Of a stretch of 43,578 bases of DNA, positions 16,317 to 25,132 are shown one piece after another (within the stretch, counting starts at the first letter, position 1; the number at the start of each line of letters is the position of its first letter). The notes beneath the pieces are model-generated. The model worked only from the letters and a program-made list of their open reading frames with translations, was not told the origin of the DNA and did not search any database. Position numbers and translations under genes: made by a program. This DNA comes from Phycisphaerae bacterium (GTDB lineage Bacteria > Planctomycetota > Phycisphaerae > UBA1845), in the NCBI GenBank assembly GCA_029260115.1, contig JAJDDW010000042.1, forward strand, positions 1-43,578. Direction: 5' to 3'.

Positions 16317-18776
16317 ATGGATAAAGAATCAAACAACCCCAAACATCGTGCGATCGCACTTCCCGTCTGCGCGTTAGCCGTAGTCTTGGTATCCTGGGTA
16401 TCCATTCTCACCTTCGATGCCGGAGATTGGCCCTGCCCCGATCAATATCCGCACAACGTGCCATCGATAAACAGTTGCGGATTGGTTGGCGCAGTCATCT
16501 CTTATTATTTGCATTATTGGCTAGGTGTCGCGACGTATCCACTGCTTGCGATGATCACATGCGGCGCACTTATGAAGCTCTACGATGGAAGCATCAGCAG
16601 CCAAGGCGAGCGGTTACTAGGCGGGCTGCTTTTAATAGCCTGTGCCTCTGCCAGCGGCCAACTAATCCTGGCGGACAAACCCTGTAATCTTGTTGTCGGT
16701 CATGGCGGGGTGGCTGGGTTTTTACTGGCTAATTTATTGGCGACCCATTTAGATAATATCGGAACCATCATCATTCTCACGGCCAGCTTAATTGTGGGTT
16801 CACTTTTTGTAACTGAGGGATCAATTCTGAGATTGCCGTCGTTTGCAAGAAGTTTTGTTCTACGCGCTTTGCAGCTATTTGGTGGGCTACGAATCGCATT
16901 GCGTACCATCGTGACTCCATTCGGCCCTGCAGTCGTGGGAGCGACTAGAGTTTCAGCCAAGGAATCGGCGGCGCTTCTGCGAACCAAACGTGCTAAACCA
17001 ATCGTCCTAGAAGAGGAAGAGGACGAATACGAAGATGAAGTAGCTGACGAGGTTGAGGAGGAAGAAGAGGACGAGGAAGCCTGCGATGAGTATGAAGAGT
17101 CAGAAGATGAAGAGGAAGAGGATGAAGTAGAGGAAGACTCGGATCAATCTGTAGCCGCACGTCGGGCTAGGCTAGGTCAACTCAAGGTGAATTATCCTCG
17201 GCCGCGAAAAACAACGACTACTTCCGCCTATCCGCGCAAGATAGAAAACTGGACGCTACCCTCGTTGGACCTCTTAAATGAGCCTGAATATGGCTTTACC
17301 CAACAACAAGAAGGCTTTGTGCGTCAGCAGGCGAAGGTACTGGAGCAACTACTAGAAGAATTTCGGCTAAACGCCCACGTTGTTGAAATCGACACTGGCC
17401 CGGTAATTACGATGTACGAGCTACGACTGGGCGCAGGCATAAAAGTGTCCCAGATAGCCTCCCTTGCAAACGACATTGCCCGCGCGTTGAAAGCCCATAG
17501 CATTCGCGTCGTGGCGCCGATAACCGGGAAAAATACTGTGGGCATTGAGGTACCCAACTCATCCAAAGAGAAAGTTCGCCTGCGCGAATTAATCACGCTG
17601 GCGGGCAACAAAGCCAAAGGCATGGCCCTGCCCATATTCCTCGGAAAAGATGCCGGAGGTGCGGCACTGGTCGCGGACTTAACCCAAATGCCTCATGCAC
17701 TTGTAGCTGGCACAACAGGATCAGGTAAAAGTGTTTGCATAAACTCCATCATCCTAAGCTTACTCATGACGCAACGACCGGACCACGTCAAATTGATTCT
17801 CGTGGACCCGAAGATGGTGGAAATGAGCCAGTTTAAGGGCGTACCTCACCTGATGTGCCCCATCATTACAGACATGGCTAAGGCGGAAAAAATCCTCGAG
17901 TGGGCTGTAACGAAAATGGACGAACGTTACGCCCTGTTAGCAGAGTCGCGGGTGAAAAATATTGCTGGCTACAACGCACTAGGCGAAGAAGTCTTGCACA
18001 AACGTCTGGCGCCAAGCAACGATGATGAGCGAGCAAGGATACCGACAAGACTTCCTTACATCGTCATTATTATCGATGAATTAGCTGACCTGATGATGAC
18101 TTCTGGCAAAGAAGTCGAACATCATCTATCAAGGCTTGCCCAAAAATCTCGAGCCGTAGGCCTGCACATTATCGTAGCGACGCAGCGTCCAGAAGCTAAA
18201 GTGGTCACCGGACTCATCAAATCAAACTTGCCGTCTCGTATCTGTTTTCGGGTGGCCTCGCGTATGGACTCGCGCATTGTGCTAGATCAAAATGGTGGCG
18301 AGGTGCTTCTAGGGCAGGGAGATATGCTATTTCTACCACCCGGCTCGCACAAACTTTTGCGCGCGCAAGGCACCTATTTAGGCGAAGATGAAGTCCAGGC
18401 GGTATTGGATGATCTAGCTGAACGGGCTGATCCTGATTTCCACCCGGAATTGATGAGGCTAAAAGCACCAGGCAACGACGCGGACATGACCTTGCGAGAT
18501 CCGCTGTTTGATAAAGCAGTCGGCATAGTCATAGAGACCAAACGAGGTAGCGTGAGTTTGCTACAGCGTCGATTAACCGTTGGCTACTCGCGTGCATCTC
18601 GTCTTATCGATCAAATGGCTTCTGCCGGTATCGTCGGGGAGTACAAAGGCTCACAGGCTCGCGAAGTCTTGCTCACCTCTGCTGACTGGAAATCGTTACG
18701 TGCTCAGGTCGACGCCGAACTCGAAGAGGGATACGAAGCAGACGAAGCGGATGCGCTCGAAGAGCAGGAGGTCTAA
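16317..18776 (+). CDS. ftsK: DNA translocase FtsK/SpoIIIE
   Basis: FtsK is the septal, membrane-anchored DNA pump that clears chromosomes during division. The 819-residue protein has about four membrane helices in residues 15-195, then an extremely acidic linker at about 232-277 (mostly Glu and Asp). The alpha/beta/gamma motor follows: GTTGSGKS Walker A at 465-472, VDPKMVEMSQF, and IIIDELADL with D587-E588 as Walker B. The gamma winged helix (about 728-795: VSLLQRRLTVGYSRASRLIDQM) reads the polar DNA sequences. All motor motifs are intact. The linker is short compared with E. coli and differs from the usual Pro/Gln-rich type. No Shine-Dalgarno is visible before the ATG. hsp20 is convergent downstream. 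Confidence 0.95.
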   Translation: MDKESNNPKHRAIALPVCALAVVLVSWVSILTFDAGDWPCPDQYPHNVPSINSCGLVGAVISYYLHYWLGVATYPLLAMITCGALMKLYDGSISSQGERLLGGLLLIACASASGQLILADKPCNLVVGHGGVAGFLLANLLATHLDNIGTIIILTASLIVGSLFVTEGSILRLPSFARSFVLRALQLFGGLRIALRTIVTPFGPAVVGATRVSAKESAALLRTKRAKPIVLEEEEDEYEDEVADEVEEEEEDEEACDEYEESEDEEEEDEVEEDSDQSVAARRARLGQLKVNYPRPRKTTTTSAYPRKIENWTLPSLDLLNEPEYGFTQQQEGFVRQQAKVLEQLLEEFRLNAHVVEIDTGPVITMYELRLGAGIKVSQIASLANDIARALKAHSIRVVAPITGKNTVGIEVPNSSKEKVRLRELITLAGNKAKGMALPIFLGKDAGGAALVADLTQMPHALVAGTTGSGKSVCINSIILSLLMTQRPDHVKLILVDPKMVEMSQFKGVPHLMCPIITDMAKAEKILEWAVTKMDERYALLAESRVKNIAGYNALGEEVLHKRLAPSNDDERARIPTRLPYIVIIIDELADLMMTSGKEVEHHLSRLAQKSRAVGLHIIVATQRPEAKVVTGLIKSNLPSRICFRVASRMDSRIVLDQNGGEVLLGQGDMLFLPPGSHKLLRAQGTYLGEDEVQAVLDDLAERADPDFHPELMRLKAPGNDADMTLRDPLFDKAVGIVIETKRGSVSLLQRRLTVGYSRASRLIDQMASAGIVGEYKGSQAREVLLTSADWKSLRAQVDAELEEGYEADEADALEEQEV

Positions 18777-18831
18777 TCCCCCTGCTCGGCCGTTGTTAAT
18801 CCAATTTACAACACATCGCCCAGCAAAAGCT

Positions 18832-19296
18832 TTAATCCGCAGACTGCTGAATATTGATTTTGATAGGCATGGGCTTACTTGACTCTACTTTAGGCACAGT
18901 CACTTCCAGCACGCCAGCCTGATACGAGGCTGTCAATTCCTCTACTTTGATATCATCGGGAATCTCGATCGAGCGGCAGAATGTACCGAAGCGGCGTTCT
19001 TGTTTGATAGCCACACACCCATCTGGTGCAGTTGCAGCGGTTTTTTTCTCGCCACGAATCATTAGCGTTTTCTTTAGATGGCTTACGTCGATGCATGCTG
19101 GGTCCACCCCTGGTATTTCAACGAATATTCTATAATGGTCGTGATGTTCAAATAGGTCGACAGGTGGTCCCCATTCTTGCCCGTCGAAAGGCCCCGTGGA
19201 AACACCTTGATGCCATATACGATTCACCATTTGGTTGAACTCGTCTTGCAAATTCAATAAAGAAACTTGCGCATTCTCGAAAGGTCGAAAAGCCAT
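18832..19296 (-). CDS. Small heat-shock protein Hsp20
   Basis: This 154-residue alpha-crystallin-type chaperone holds unfolding proteins in large oligomers for later refolding. The alpha-crystallin domain (about 45-135) begins with PPVDLFEHHDHYRIFVEIPG, continues with the LMIRGEKK strand and RRFGTFCRSIEIPDDI, and ends with the AGVLEVTVPK signature. The final KPMPIKINIQ contains the I-x-I anchor motif used for oligomer contacts. AGGAGG at 19304-19309 lies 7 nt before the ATG at 19296, which rules out the longer frame upstream. No CIRCE element is visible. ftsK converges on its 3' end. Confidence 0.93.
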   Translation of the reverse strand: MAFRPFENAQVSLLNLQDEFNQMVNRIWHQGVSTGPFDGQEWGPPVDLFEHHDHYRIFVEIPGVDPACIDVSHLKKTLMIRGEKKTAATAPDGCVAIKQERRFGTFCRSIEIPDDIKVEELTASYQAGVLEVTVPKVESSKPMPIKINIQQSAD

Positions 19297-19409
19297 GATC
19301 TCGCCTCCTACTGCAAAGTGATATTTCGCGTATCGAGCCGCAGACGCAGTGAATAAACAATTCATCGCGTGTCGGCACTACCAGCGATCAAAATCGACCG
19401 CCCACTGAA

Positions 19410-20114
19410 TTATACCTCATCGCCTATGCTGCCGTCGAGTGGCGTTGCGATAGCCTTCTCTAATGGGACAATACGCGAGGCCAAGGCTTCGATGCGCTTC
19501 TCCATCGCAGCTAAGCGTTCTGACACCTCGTCAATTGCTGTATCTGGGGTTGCTGAGTCGCAAGAATTTGTATCGCCTACCTCAAGCCCATTTTTTTCTA
19601 CTGCTGCTGTTTTATCATCTTCGTCCATCAAATGTTTGTAGCGATTCGTGGAGCGTCCTGGCTCTCGTTGCAATTCCTTAGCAAACGGAATGTCTCTGTT
19701 GATTAATCCGGCCAATATCGCATGTACGGCATGCATATCAGGTATTGGCGTCATTCTCATGGCCCGATTGCGAATCTCACCGGCTGTCTGCCTGCCGCGT
19801 AATAACAATTCAGCCATGACCGCTTGTTCCCGTTTATCCCAATTAAATCGCTCGGACGCGCGATGGTGATATCGATTGGAACGAGCATTGGCCGACGGAG
19901 GCGCCTGCTCAACGACGTTATATTGCTGAAGGCGAAATACCGCCCTGGAGACGTCCGTCTCGCTCAGCGACAAGACGGGATCACGATTTTGTTGCTGGTT
20001 GGCTCCGGCTAACAGGGCATTCATCGTCAATGGATAGGATGCTGGCGTCGTTAAGGATTTTTCGATTAGAACACCCAATATGCGAAGCTCAGACGGATTA
20101 AATTCTTGCTTCAT
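19410..20114 (-). CDS. YceH-family (DUF480) protein
   Basis: The 234-residue protein has two winged-helix domains as in E. coli YceH. The start LRILGVLIEKSLTTPASYPLTMNAL and the NQQQNRDPV segment are strong family signatures, followed by VSRAVFRLQQYNVVE and, in the second domain, AVMAELLLRGRQTAGEIRNRA. The C-terminus adds an acidic stretch and a short coiled coil (ERLAAMEKRIEALASRI), also common in the family. The role is unknown; DNA or protein binding is likely from the fold. I start at ATG 20114; a TTG five codons earlier is less likely. It precedes hsp20 on the same strand by about 113 bp. Confidence 0.88.
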   Translation of the reverse strand: MKQEFNPSELRILGVLIEKSLTTPASYPLTMNALLAGANQQQNRDPVLSLSETDVSRAVFRLQQYNVVEQAPPSANARSNRYHHRASERFNWDKREQAVMAELLLRGRQTAGEIRNRAMRMTPIPDMHAVHAILAGLINRDIPFAKELQREPGRSTNRYKHLMDEDDKTAAVEKNGLEVGDTNSCDSATPDTAIDEVSERLAAMEKRIEALASRIVPLEKAIATPLDGSIGDEV

Positions 20115-20220
20115 AGTATCTACCCGCAAATGAAAAATGGCGTCGAGAGTACTTCGCCCGAATAGCCCTTTGTGCTAAACAATGATATCTCACGGACAAC
20201 GCCCTTCCACTCTATCTATA

Positions 20221-21945
20221 TTAATTCTGTGTATCGCTTTGTTGCATGATTAATTCTACCCAGCCGTAGGGCAGGAACATGTTGAATCGTTCGACTCCCA
20301 CTTCGACGTTAAAAGACGAAAAGGTAGCCCACGATGATTCAACGATATCAATTGCCCCGCCGCCATTCTTGGTTTTACTACCCGTAAATCCTGCTAGCTG
20401 CTGCATTGCACTTGATGAGATATAACCCTCCGACGAAACTGGCGCATGTCTCGTTGCCGCGTAAGAAACGATCGTGGAGCTAGATGACAGCGGCGTTTGA
20501 TGTGTACGCCATCGTGTAATCACATCATGTATGCCCTGCTCATTTCCACCGATAATGAGAACAAATGCGCTGTCGTCAATCACAGCCATGCGTGCCAATA
20601 TCCCGTCAGTTGAAATGAAATTGCCGGCGAATGATGTGCCCACAGACTTATTGGTATTCATGCCATCAGCGGATATATGATCAATTTGCACGCCCTGAAA
20701 CGAACTTGCCGCGGGGATAATCTGCAGGCGATCTGCATGGCTTTGCCAAACTGGGTCTAAGAAAAAACCTCGCTTAAGCTGAATGAGCATTGATTGGAAT
20801 TCCGCACGAATTATAGCGGCATCGGTTTTCGTTTGCAGTATGAGTGTAGCACTGAATGTATGCGAATCATCTGTTGGCGACTGTATGGCAATGGAGCCTA
20901 CTGATGCCCGAGATATCGAACGCCTCATTCTTCTTGACAATTCATTTACTACTTGAGCGTCGGCGAAGGTGTATTGTTGCATGTAGCCCATTAGCAAATC
21001 TACAAATCCAGAAGAGGCCAGCATGGCGGTACCAGGTTCAAATCCCATCGCGGCAATAATGGACTCACTAGGAAGTGCCAATAGTAAGTCATTGTCACGC
21101 ACCATGGTCGATTGCGATATCATACGACCCGCTCGGTCAGCACGTACATCTGGACGGCTGTGACCAACCATAGCCATATCAAGACCATTGGGCTTGATAG
21201 ATAGGGAGCACATGGGCACTTGCGGTGATGACACCGACGGGGACATGGCATGCTGCAACGCAGACAAGACCGGCCACGCGGCTAGCCAATCTACCTGATT
21301 CTCCGTATCGCTACCGCCTGAGATTGGCGGCTTGGCGGACGAAACGACCAAGGTAAGGTCAGCCTCGCTAAGCATTCGTTGTTGATGCGCAGATAGACGT
21401 TGCCTGATCGGCTCGTGACTATTCAAACAGGCATGAATGATTTCTAGCTTCGGAGACAGGAGTAAATAATCGCCATGCTCCGCCGCGAACGATGGATGGC
21501 CTGCAATCGTCACTCGGTAGATACCGGCAGAAATTTGAATCGGTTGCATGAAAGTCATCATGGCAGTCGGGTTAGTCGCTGGAAGCCATAACGCCATGTT
21601 TTGCCATATTTCGGCTGATGTCGTATCACCCATGATGCCTATCGCACCTGCGCCAGCGTCGTCGATTCCGTCAACGATTTCGAGCGAGGCCTTAAGCGAC
21701 CGATAGGGGTCTTTGTGCTGTTGCCCGAACAATTTTGTGGAGACGATATGATGTCCAATTTTTGAGAGGTTCGGCATCAGAAGCGTGGCTGACATGTCAG
21801 CGGGAATTAGCGCTGTCAGAATTGTAATATCACGGCCAGCTGGCGATTGAATTCGGTCATAAGTAGCGCCAACCTCAGCGGGCAGTTGGCCTACAGACGC
21901 TAGCATGATAGCAGTCAAAAGAAAATATGCTGGCATAACGCTCAT
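20221..21945 (-). CDS. Large exported protein of unknown function
   Basis: The 574-residue protein has a signal peptide at about 1-26 (MSVMPAYFLLTAIMLASVG...). The body has no clear enzyme motif. It contains a segment TILTALIPADMSATLLMPNLSKIG at about 40-65 that resembles the LPAD(T)..L..PD motif of DUF3352-like extracellular proteins, and a repeated pattern of alternating hydrophobic strands. No further membrane helix is evident, so it is probably periplasmic or surface-located. AGGA upstream, with about 9 nt spacing, supports ATG 21945 over a longer frame that would overlap folD. It starts 25 bp after folD on the same strand, which suggests co-transcription but no functional link that I can name. 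Confidence 0.6.
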   Translation of the reverse strand: MSVMPAYFLLTAIMLASVGQLPAEVGATYDRIQSPAGRDITILTALIPADMSATLLMPNLSKIGHHIVSTKLFGQQHKDPYRSLKASLEIVDGIDDAGAGAIGIMGDTTSAEIWQNMALWLPATNPTAMMTFMQPIQISAGIYRVTIAGHPSFAAEHGDYLLLSPKLEIIHACLNSHEPIRQRLSAHQQRMLSEADLTLVVSSAKPPISGGSDTENQVDWLAAWPVLSALQHAMSPSVSSPQVPMCSLSIKPNGLDMAMVGHSRPDVRADRAGRMISQSTMVRDNDLLLALPSESIIAAMGFEPGTAMLASSGFVDLLMGYMQQYTFADAQVVNELSRRMRRSISRASVGSIAIQSPTDDSHTFSATLILQTKTDAAIIRAEFQSMLIQLKRGFFLDPVWQSHADRLQIIPAASSFQGVQIDHISADGMNTNKSVGTSFAGNFISTDGILARMAVIDDSAFVLIIGGNEQGIHDVITRWRTHQTPLSSSSTIVSYAATRHAPVSSEGYISSSAMQQLAGFTGSKTKNGGGAIDIVESSWATFSSFNVEVGVERFNMFLPYGWVELIMQQSDTQN

Positions 21946-21970
21946 ATGTGCGTTTCCTGGTATGCCAATA

Positions 21971-22858
21971 CTAGCTCTCAATGCGACGCGGTGATTGAAG
22001 CTGCTTCCTGGCTGCTTCTGCGGCGCTACGAAGTAACACGGCTACCGTAACGGGACCAACGCCACCGGGCACCGGAGTCACCACCCCGGCGACATCGATC
22101 ATATCTTGGTAAACCACATCGCCGACCAACTTGTGCGAACCATCATCGCTTGTGACGGAATTTATACCGACATCTATAACAACCGCACCGGGTTTAATGT
22201 GCTTAGCCTGTATAAGGCCAGGCTGTCCCACGGCTACGATTAAAAGGTCCGCACGGCGCGTGTGTGCATAAAGGTCGCGCGTGGCTATATGGCAGCAAGT
22301 TACCGTAGCCATCTCGTGTAATAGGAACAATGAAACCGGCTTGCCGGCAATCGCGCCTTGACCTACGACTACAGCGTCTAGGCCGCGCGGTTCAATTTGT
22401 GCATCTTTGAGAATTTCCATCACGGCCACAGCCGTGCAAGGCGCGATGATAGGACCATCGTAAAAGAGCAGGCCGATATTGGCAGGATTAACGCCTTCCA
22501 CATCCTTATACGGATCAATGCAATATTGCATAGCCGGTGCATCGATGCCCGGCGGCATCGGAAGACTTAGTAAAATGCCAGTAACGGTTGGATCGCGATT
22601 AAGTTCCCGGATTAGATCACGGATTTCGGATTCTTTAGCCTCTGAGGATAATGTATGCAGGCGGTACTCGATGCCGACGTCCGCACAACGCTTCCGCTGA
22701 GACCGCGCGTATATTTCGCCGGCAGAAGAATCTCCTACCATGATGACATCAAGCGTAACCTTAACCCCTTGGTCGTTAAGCTGCTTGACGAGTACCGATG
22801 CCTCATCTTTGATGCGGCTAGAAATGGCTCGTCCATCAATAATTCTAGTCTGCGACAT
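21971..22858 (-). CDS. folD: Bifunctional methylenetetrahydrofolate dehydrogenase/cyclohydrolase FolD
   Basis: FolD interconverts 5,10-methylene-, methenyl- and 10-formyl-tetrahydrofolate with NADP. The 295-residue length is normal. Tyr50 and catalytic Lys56 (EIYARSQRKRC) are at the same positions as in E. coli, although the Lys at 54 is Gln. GILLSLPMPPGID, KDVEGVNPANIG (the usual KDVDG has Glu here) and the Rossmann motif VVVGQGAIAGKPVS follow. ADLLIVAVGQPG, VIDVGIN and TPVPGGVGPVTVAVL complete the signature set. ATG 22858 is preferred to TTG 22864. No close Shine-Dalgarno is seen. Confidence 0.95.
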   Translation of the reverse strand: MSQTRIIDGRAISSRIKDEASVLVKQLNDQGVKVTLDVIMVGDSSAGEIYARSQRKRCADVGIEYRLHTLSSEAKESEIRDLIRELNRDPTVTGILLSLPMPPGIDAPAMQYCIDPYKDVEGVNPANIGLLFYDGPIIAPCTAVAVMEILKDAQIEPRGLDAVVVGQGAIAGKPVSLFLLHEMATVTCCHIATRDLYAHTRRADLLIVAVGQPGLIQAKHIKPGAVVIDVGINSVTSDDGSHKLVGDVVYQDMIDVAGVVTPVPGGVGPVTVAVLLRSAAEAARKQLQSPRRIES

Positions 22859-22948
22859 AAACAACGTTCACACGCCCTTCCTTAAACACTATGTGCTGCA
22901 CCGTGTGAGTGCCCGAGCACGCCGCCTTAGCGAAACCATTCTTCAGCG

Positions 22949-24472
22949 TCAGCTTCCCTGCAATCGTAAGAGTGCAGGCTCTACCATCACGACCCAATAG
23001 TAAGCGGTAATCCCAGAACCTGCGAGTGCTAGAATTATCAACGTCAATTTGATCCTGTGAATAGTTTGGTGAAATCCTAGCGTCAACGATGGATCACCGG
23101 CTAATGCCAAAAGAAATCGAATCCGCTTGCCGATGGACGCATGTCTCCAACTCCACTCCTCAATCGGAATCCCATTCAGTTTAGCCACGCGTTCCAGAGC
23201 AGAAGCAAAGACTTTCGCTCCGGTCATACAAACGCACAGATTCGATACGGCCGCCTGACCCGATGGAACATGTACACTACAGGGAACTTGACATCGCGAA
23301 CCATCCGGAGTTGCACTATGAGCGCCAGAAATATCTGCCTGCCGTTCAAATCGTCTAGAAATCCATCCAAAGCCTAGACCCCAAATAACAATGGTAGAAA
23401 TCACGCCGACGCTTTCGACTGCTAACAGGGCGTTAGACTTTGTGACCGTCGTCGTAGCCATCAACTGCGCCCCACCTTCCATTACCCCGGCGACGAGTAA
23501 CCAGCCGACGAATGCGAACAGTAGAAAAAACTGCATGTGTCGAAGCTTGACGTGCCCAACTTCGTGCCCAAATACAGCTTCGACCTGATCATTATCCATA
23601 GCCGTGAGCAAGGCATCTGAAAGAAGGACATATCGTACGCGTGGAAACAGACCCATCACGGCGGCGTTAATCATCATGCCGTCGCTTTTCCATACCAATA
23701 TGTCTCGGCAACGAAATTCCGCACAACGACTTATTGCCTCGAGCCGATCGCGCAAGGGTCCACGCTCGAGCGCTTTTGTTCGCCAAATATATCGAAGAAA
23801 AATCGGCGACAGAATAAATACTAAACCAGCTGAAACGCCGAGCAGCGTCTCATCCATCCGCGACCATCCGGTAATTTGTGTCAGCTCATTTTCGTACCCG
23901 ATAGCTAGGTTCGCGACAAATAAAATCAACAGCATCGGAATGGCTACTGCAAACATATAATGGCGCAGTTGAAAATCGAGATAGGCGCTTAAGTGCCAGG
24001 CCATTCCCTCTTGAGGCTGACCATCAATATTGCCCACGCCAGACTCTCGCATCAGCGCACGTTCAACCGGATAAGAAACTGTCCACAGCGCGATCATGCT
24101 GATGAAAAATGGTAACACCGCTATAAGGTCGCCGAAAATTTGCAATTCCGGTCGCGTCTTTCCGAACGCCAGCCATACTGGCCAATTCGTAAACACAATG
24201 CTGACAATAAAAAGTACGGTCCCCAGAAATCGAATCCCAGCCATGTATCGTTGATGACGCGCGTGACATTTTTCCGGTGCACTGATAATATTTTTATGTT
24301 GGCGATAAACCCAAGTGGAAACGAACCAGCCCAGTAACCCGACGAGTATGGACTGCCCTACGACCAGGCTAATGGTCCACAAGACATCGCCATCAGTCAC
24401 TACCTTCCAACGAGCCGGATCGTCGGCGTACCAAAACATGCAGGCAAATACAGCTATGGTCAATATGTGCAT
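22949..24472 (-). CDS. Ste24-like M48 membrane metalloprotease
   Basis: The 507-residue protein has about six or seven membrane segments and a zinc peptidase site HEVGH (H303, E304, H307) directly before a hydrophobic helix, as in Ste24/HtpX. The third ligand is likely Glu in RRFERQAD, the ExxxD motif. Between that motif and the last membrane helix is a Cys-rich insert (SRCQVPC...NLCVC) not found in classical CAAX proteases. The fold is known for quality control of membrane proteins and, in eukaryotes, CAAX processing; the bacterial role is presumably membrane-protein turnover. I start at ATG 24472 (MHILTIAVFAC); a TTG 13 codons upstream is possible. It is divergent from the coiled-coil gene across a gap of 660 bp. 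Confidence 0.85.
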   Translation of the reverse strand: MHILTIAVFACMFWYADDPARWKVVTDGDVLWTISLVVGQSILVGLLGWFVSTWVYRQHKNIISAPEKCHARHQRYMAGIRFLGTVLFIVSIVFTNWPVWLAFGKTRPELQIFGDLIAVLPFFISMIALWTVSYPVERALMRESGVGNIDGQPQEGMAWHLSAYLDFQLRHYMFAVAIPMLLILFVANLAIGYENELTQITGWSRMDETLLGVSAGLVFILSPIFLRYIWRTKALERGPLRDRLEAISRCAEFRCRDILVWKSDGMMINAAVMGLFPRVRYVLLSDALLTAMDNDQVEAVFGHEVGHVKLRHMQFFLLFAFVGWLLVAGVMEGGAQLMATTTVTKSNALLAVESVGVISTIVIWGLGFGWISRRFERQADISGAHSATPDGSRCQVPCSVHVPSGQAAVSNLCVCMTGAKVFASALERVAKLNGIPIEEWSWRHASIGKRIRFLLALAGDPSLTLGFHQTIHRIKLTLIILALAGSGITAYYWVVMVEPALLRLQGS

Positions 24473-24544
24473 AAAGTGAAGCGGCGCATGGTTGAAATTA
24501 TTACGGCCCAATTAAACCAATAAGCAAGCCTGTGTTCCAGACCA

Positions 24545-24650
24545 GACTTATCGACTTAGCGATTAGTACCTCGCTAGTACTTACCAGATGGTATGTCGAC
24601 TGCATAGCTGCGTCTCACCCGGGCCTGGTCGTTAATACGCCTCAGGCCAT
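24545..24650 (-). other. Stem-loop-rich segment resembling the 3' end of 23S rRNA
   Basis: Read on the minus strand, AGGCCCGGGTG (complement near 24616-24626) is followed about 50 nt later by GGTACTAATCG (complement 24560-24570). These are the two best-conserved landmarks at the 3' end of bacterial 23S rRNA, where they are about 38 nt apart. Between them GAC-GCA/TGC-GTC (24598-24614) forms a small hairpin in the place of helix 101. Further hairpins are TAGCGA/TCGCTA (24557-24576), TACC/GGTA near 24582-24593, and GGCCTG/CAGGCC (24622-24648). No upstream 23S sequence, such as the AGTACGAGAGGACC loop, is present, and there is no 5S gene. It may be a remnant of an rRNA operon or an unrelated structured RNA. 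Confidence 0.3.
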
Positions 24651-25132
24651 ACTAGCTGGCCATTGATAATAAGCGGCGATTCAGTATTGAGGATATTTGG
24701 CGCGTCAAAACACGCGATTATTGGCAAGAACCGCACGTTTTATCGACAGACCTTGGCCTGGCGGGCGGCAGACCAGTGATTACGACGCCCTCCCGCCTTG
24801 TGACATTCACAATCCTCACAGCCTACCACGCCTTGGAGAAACATCATATCATAGTTTCCTTGCTGAGAGTGGCGTTTCAGGGGTTGAAACTCGCCCGAAT
24901 CTGGTATACCGTGTACGGGCGTCGGTCGCTGGATAGGCGCAGACTGGGTGTGAGTTGAGTAGCTGGAGATGGGGTGAGTCGGTGTGGGCTGTTTAATGAT
25001 TGCCCGCTTCTACCACGATGGCGCGGGTCTTTTAGAGCCGGCCGGTTGTTGTTTTAGATTGATCGTCAGGGCCAATTATTCGTTGGCTTTTAGTCGGTTT
25101 GATCACTGATTCGATGTTTGAGGAGAGATTCG
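24651..25132. other. Gene-poor intergenic stretch
   Basis: This stretch separates the divergent M48 protease and coiled-coil genes. Short open frames within it have no ribosome binding site and composition unlike real proteins, so I call none. It ends with AGGAGAG at 25121-25127, the ribosome binding site of the coiled-coil gene. No promoter stands out. Confidence 0.5.

Noticed and set aside
16171..16377. A 68-codon frame upstream of ftsK
   Set aside because: It overlaps the ftsK start in another frame, has no Shine-Dalgarno, and contains the leader stem-loop.
24512..24545. A 5S rRNA gene downstream of the 23S-like segment
   Set aside because: The 30 bp before the protease gene has no 5S sequence or room for one.
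24697..24936. Short plus-strand frames in the gap before the coiled-coil gene
   Set aside because: Arg/Pro/His-rich composition and no start signals; most likely chance.
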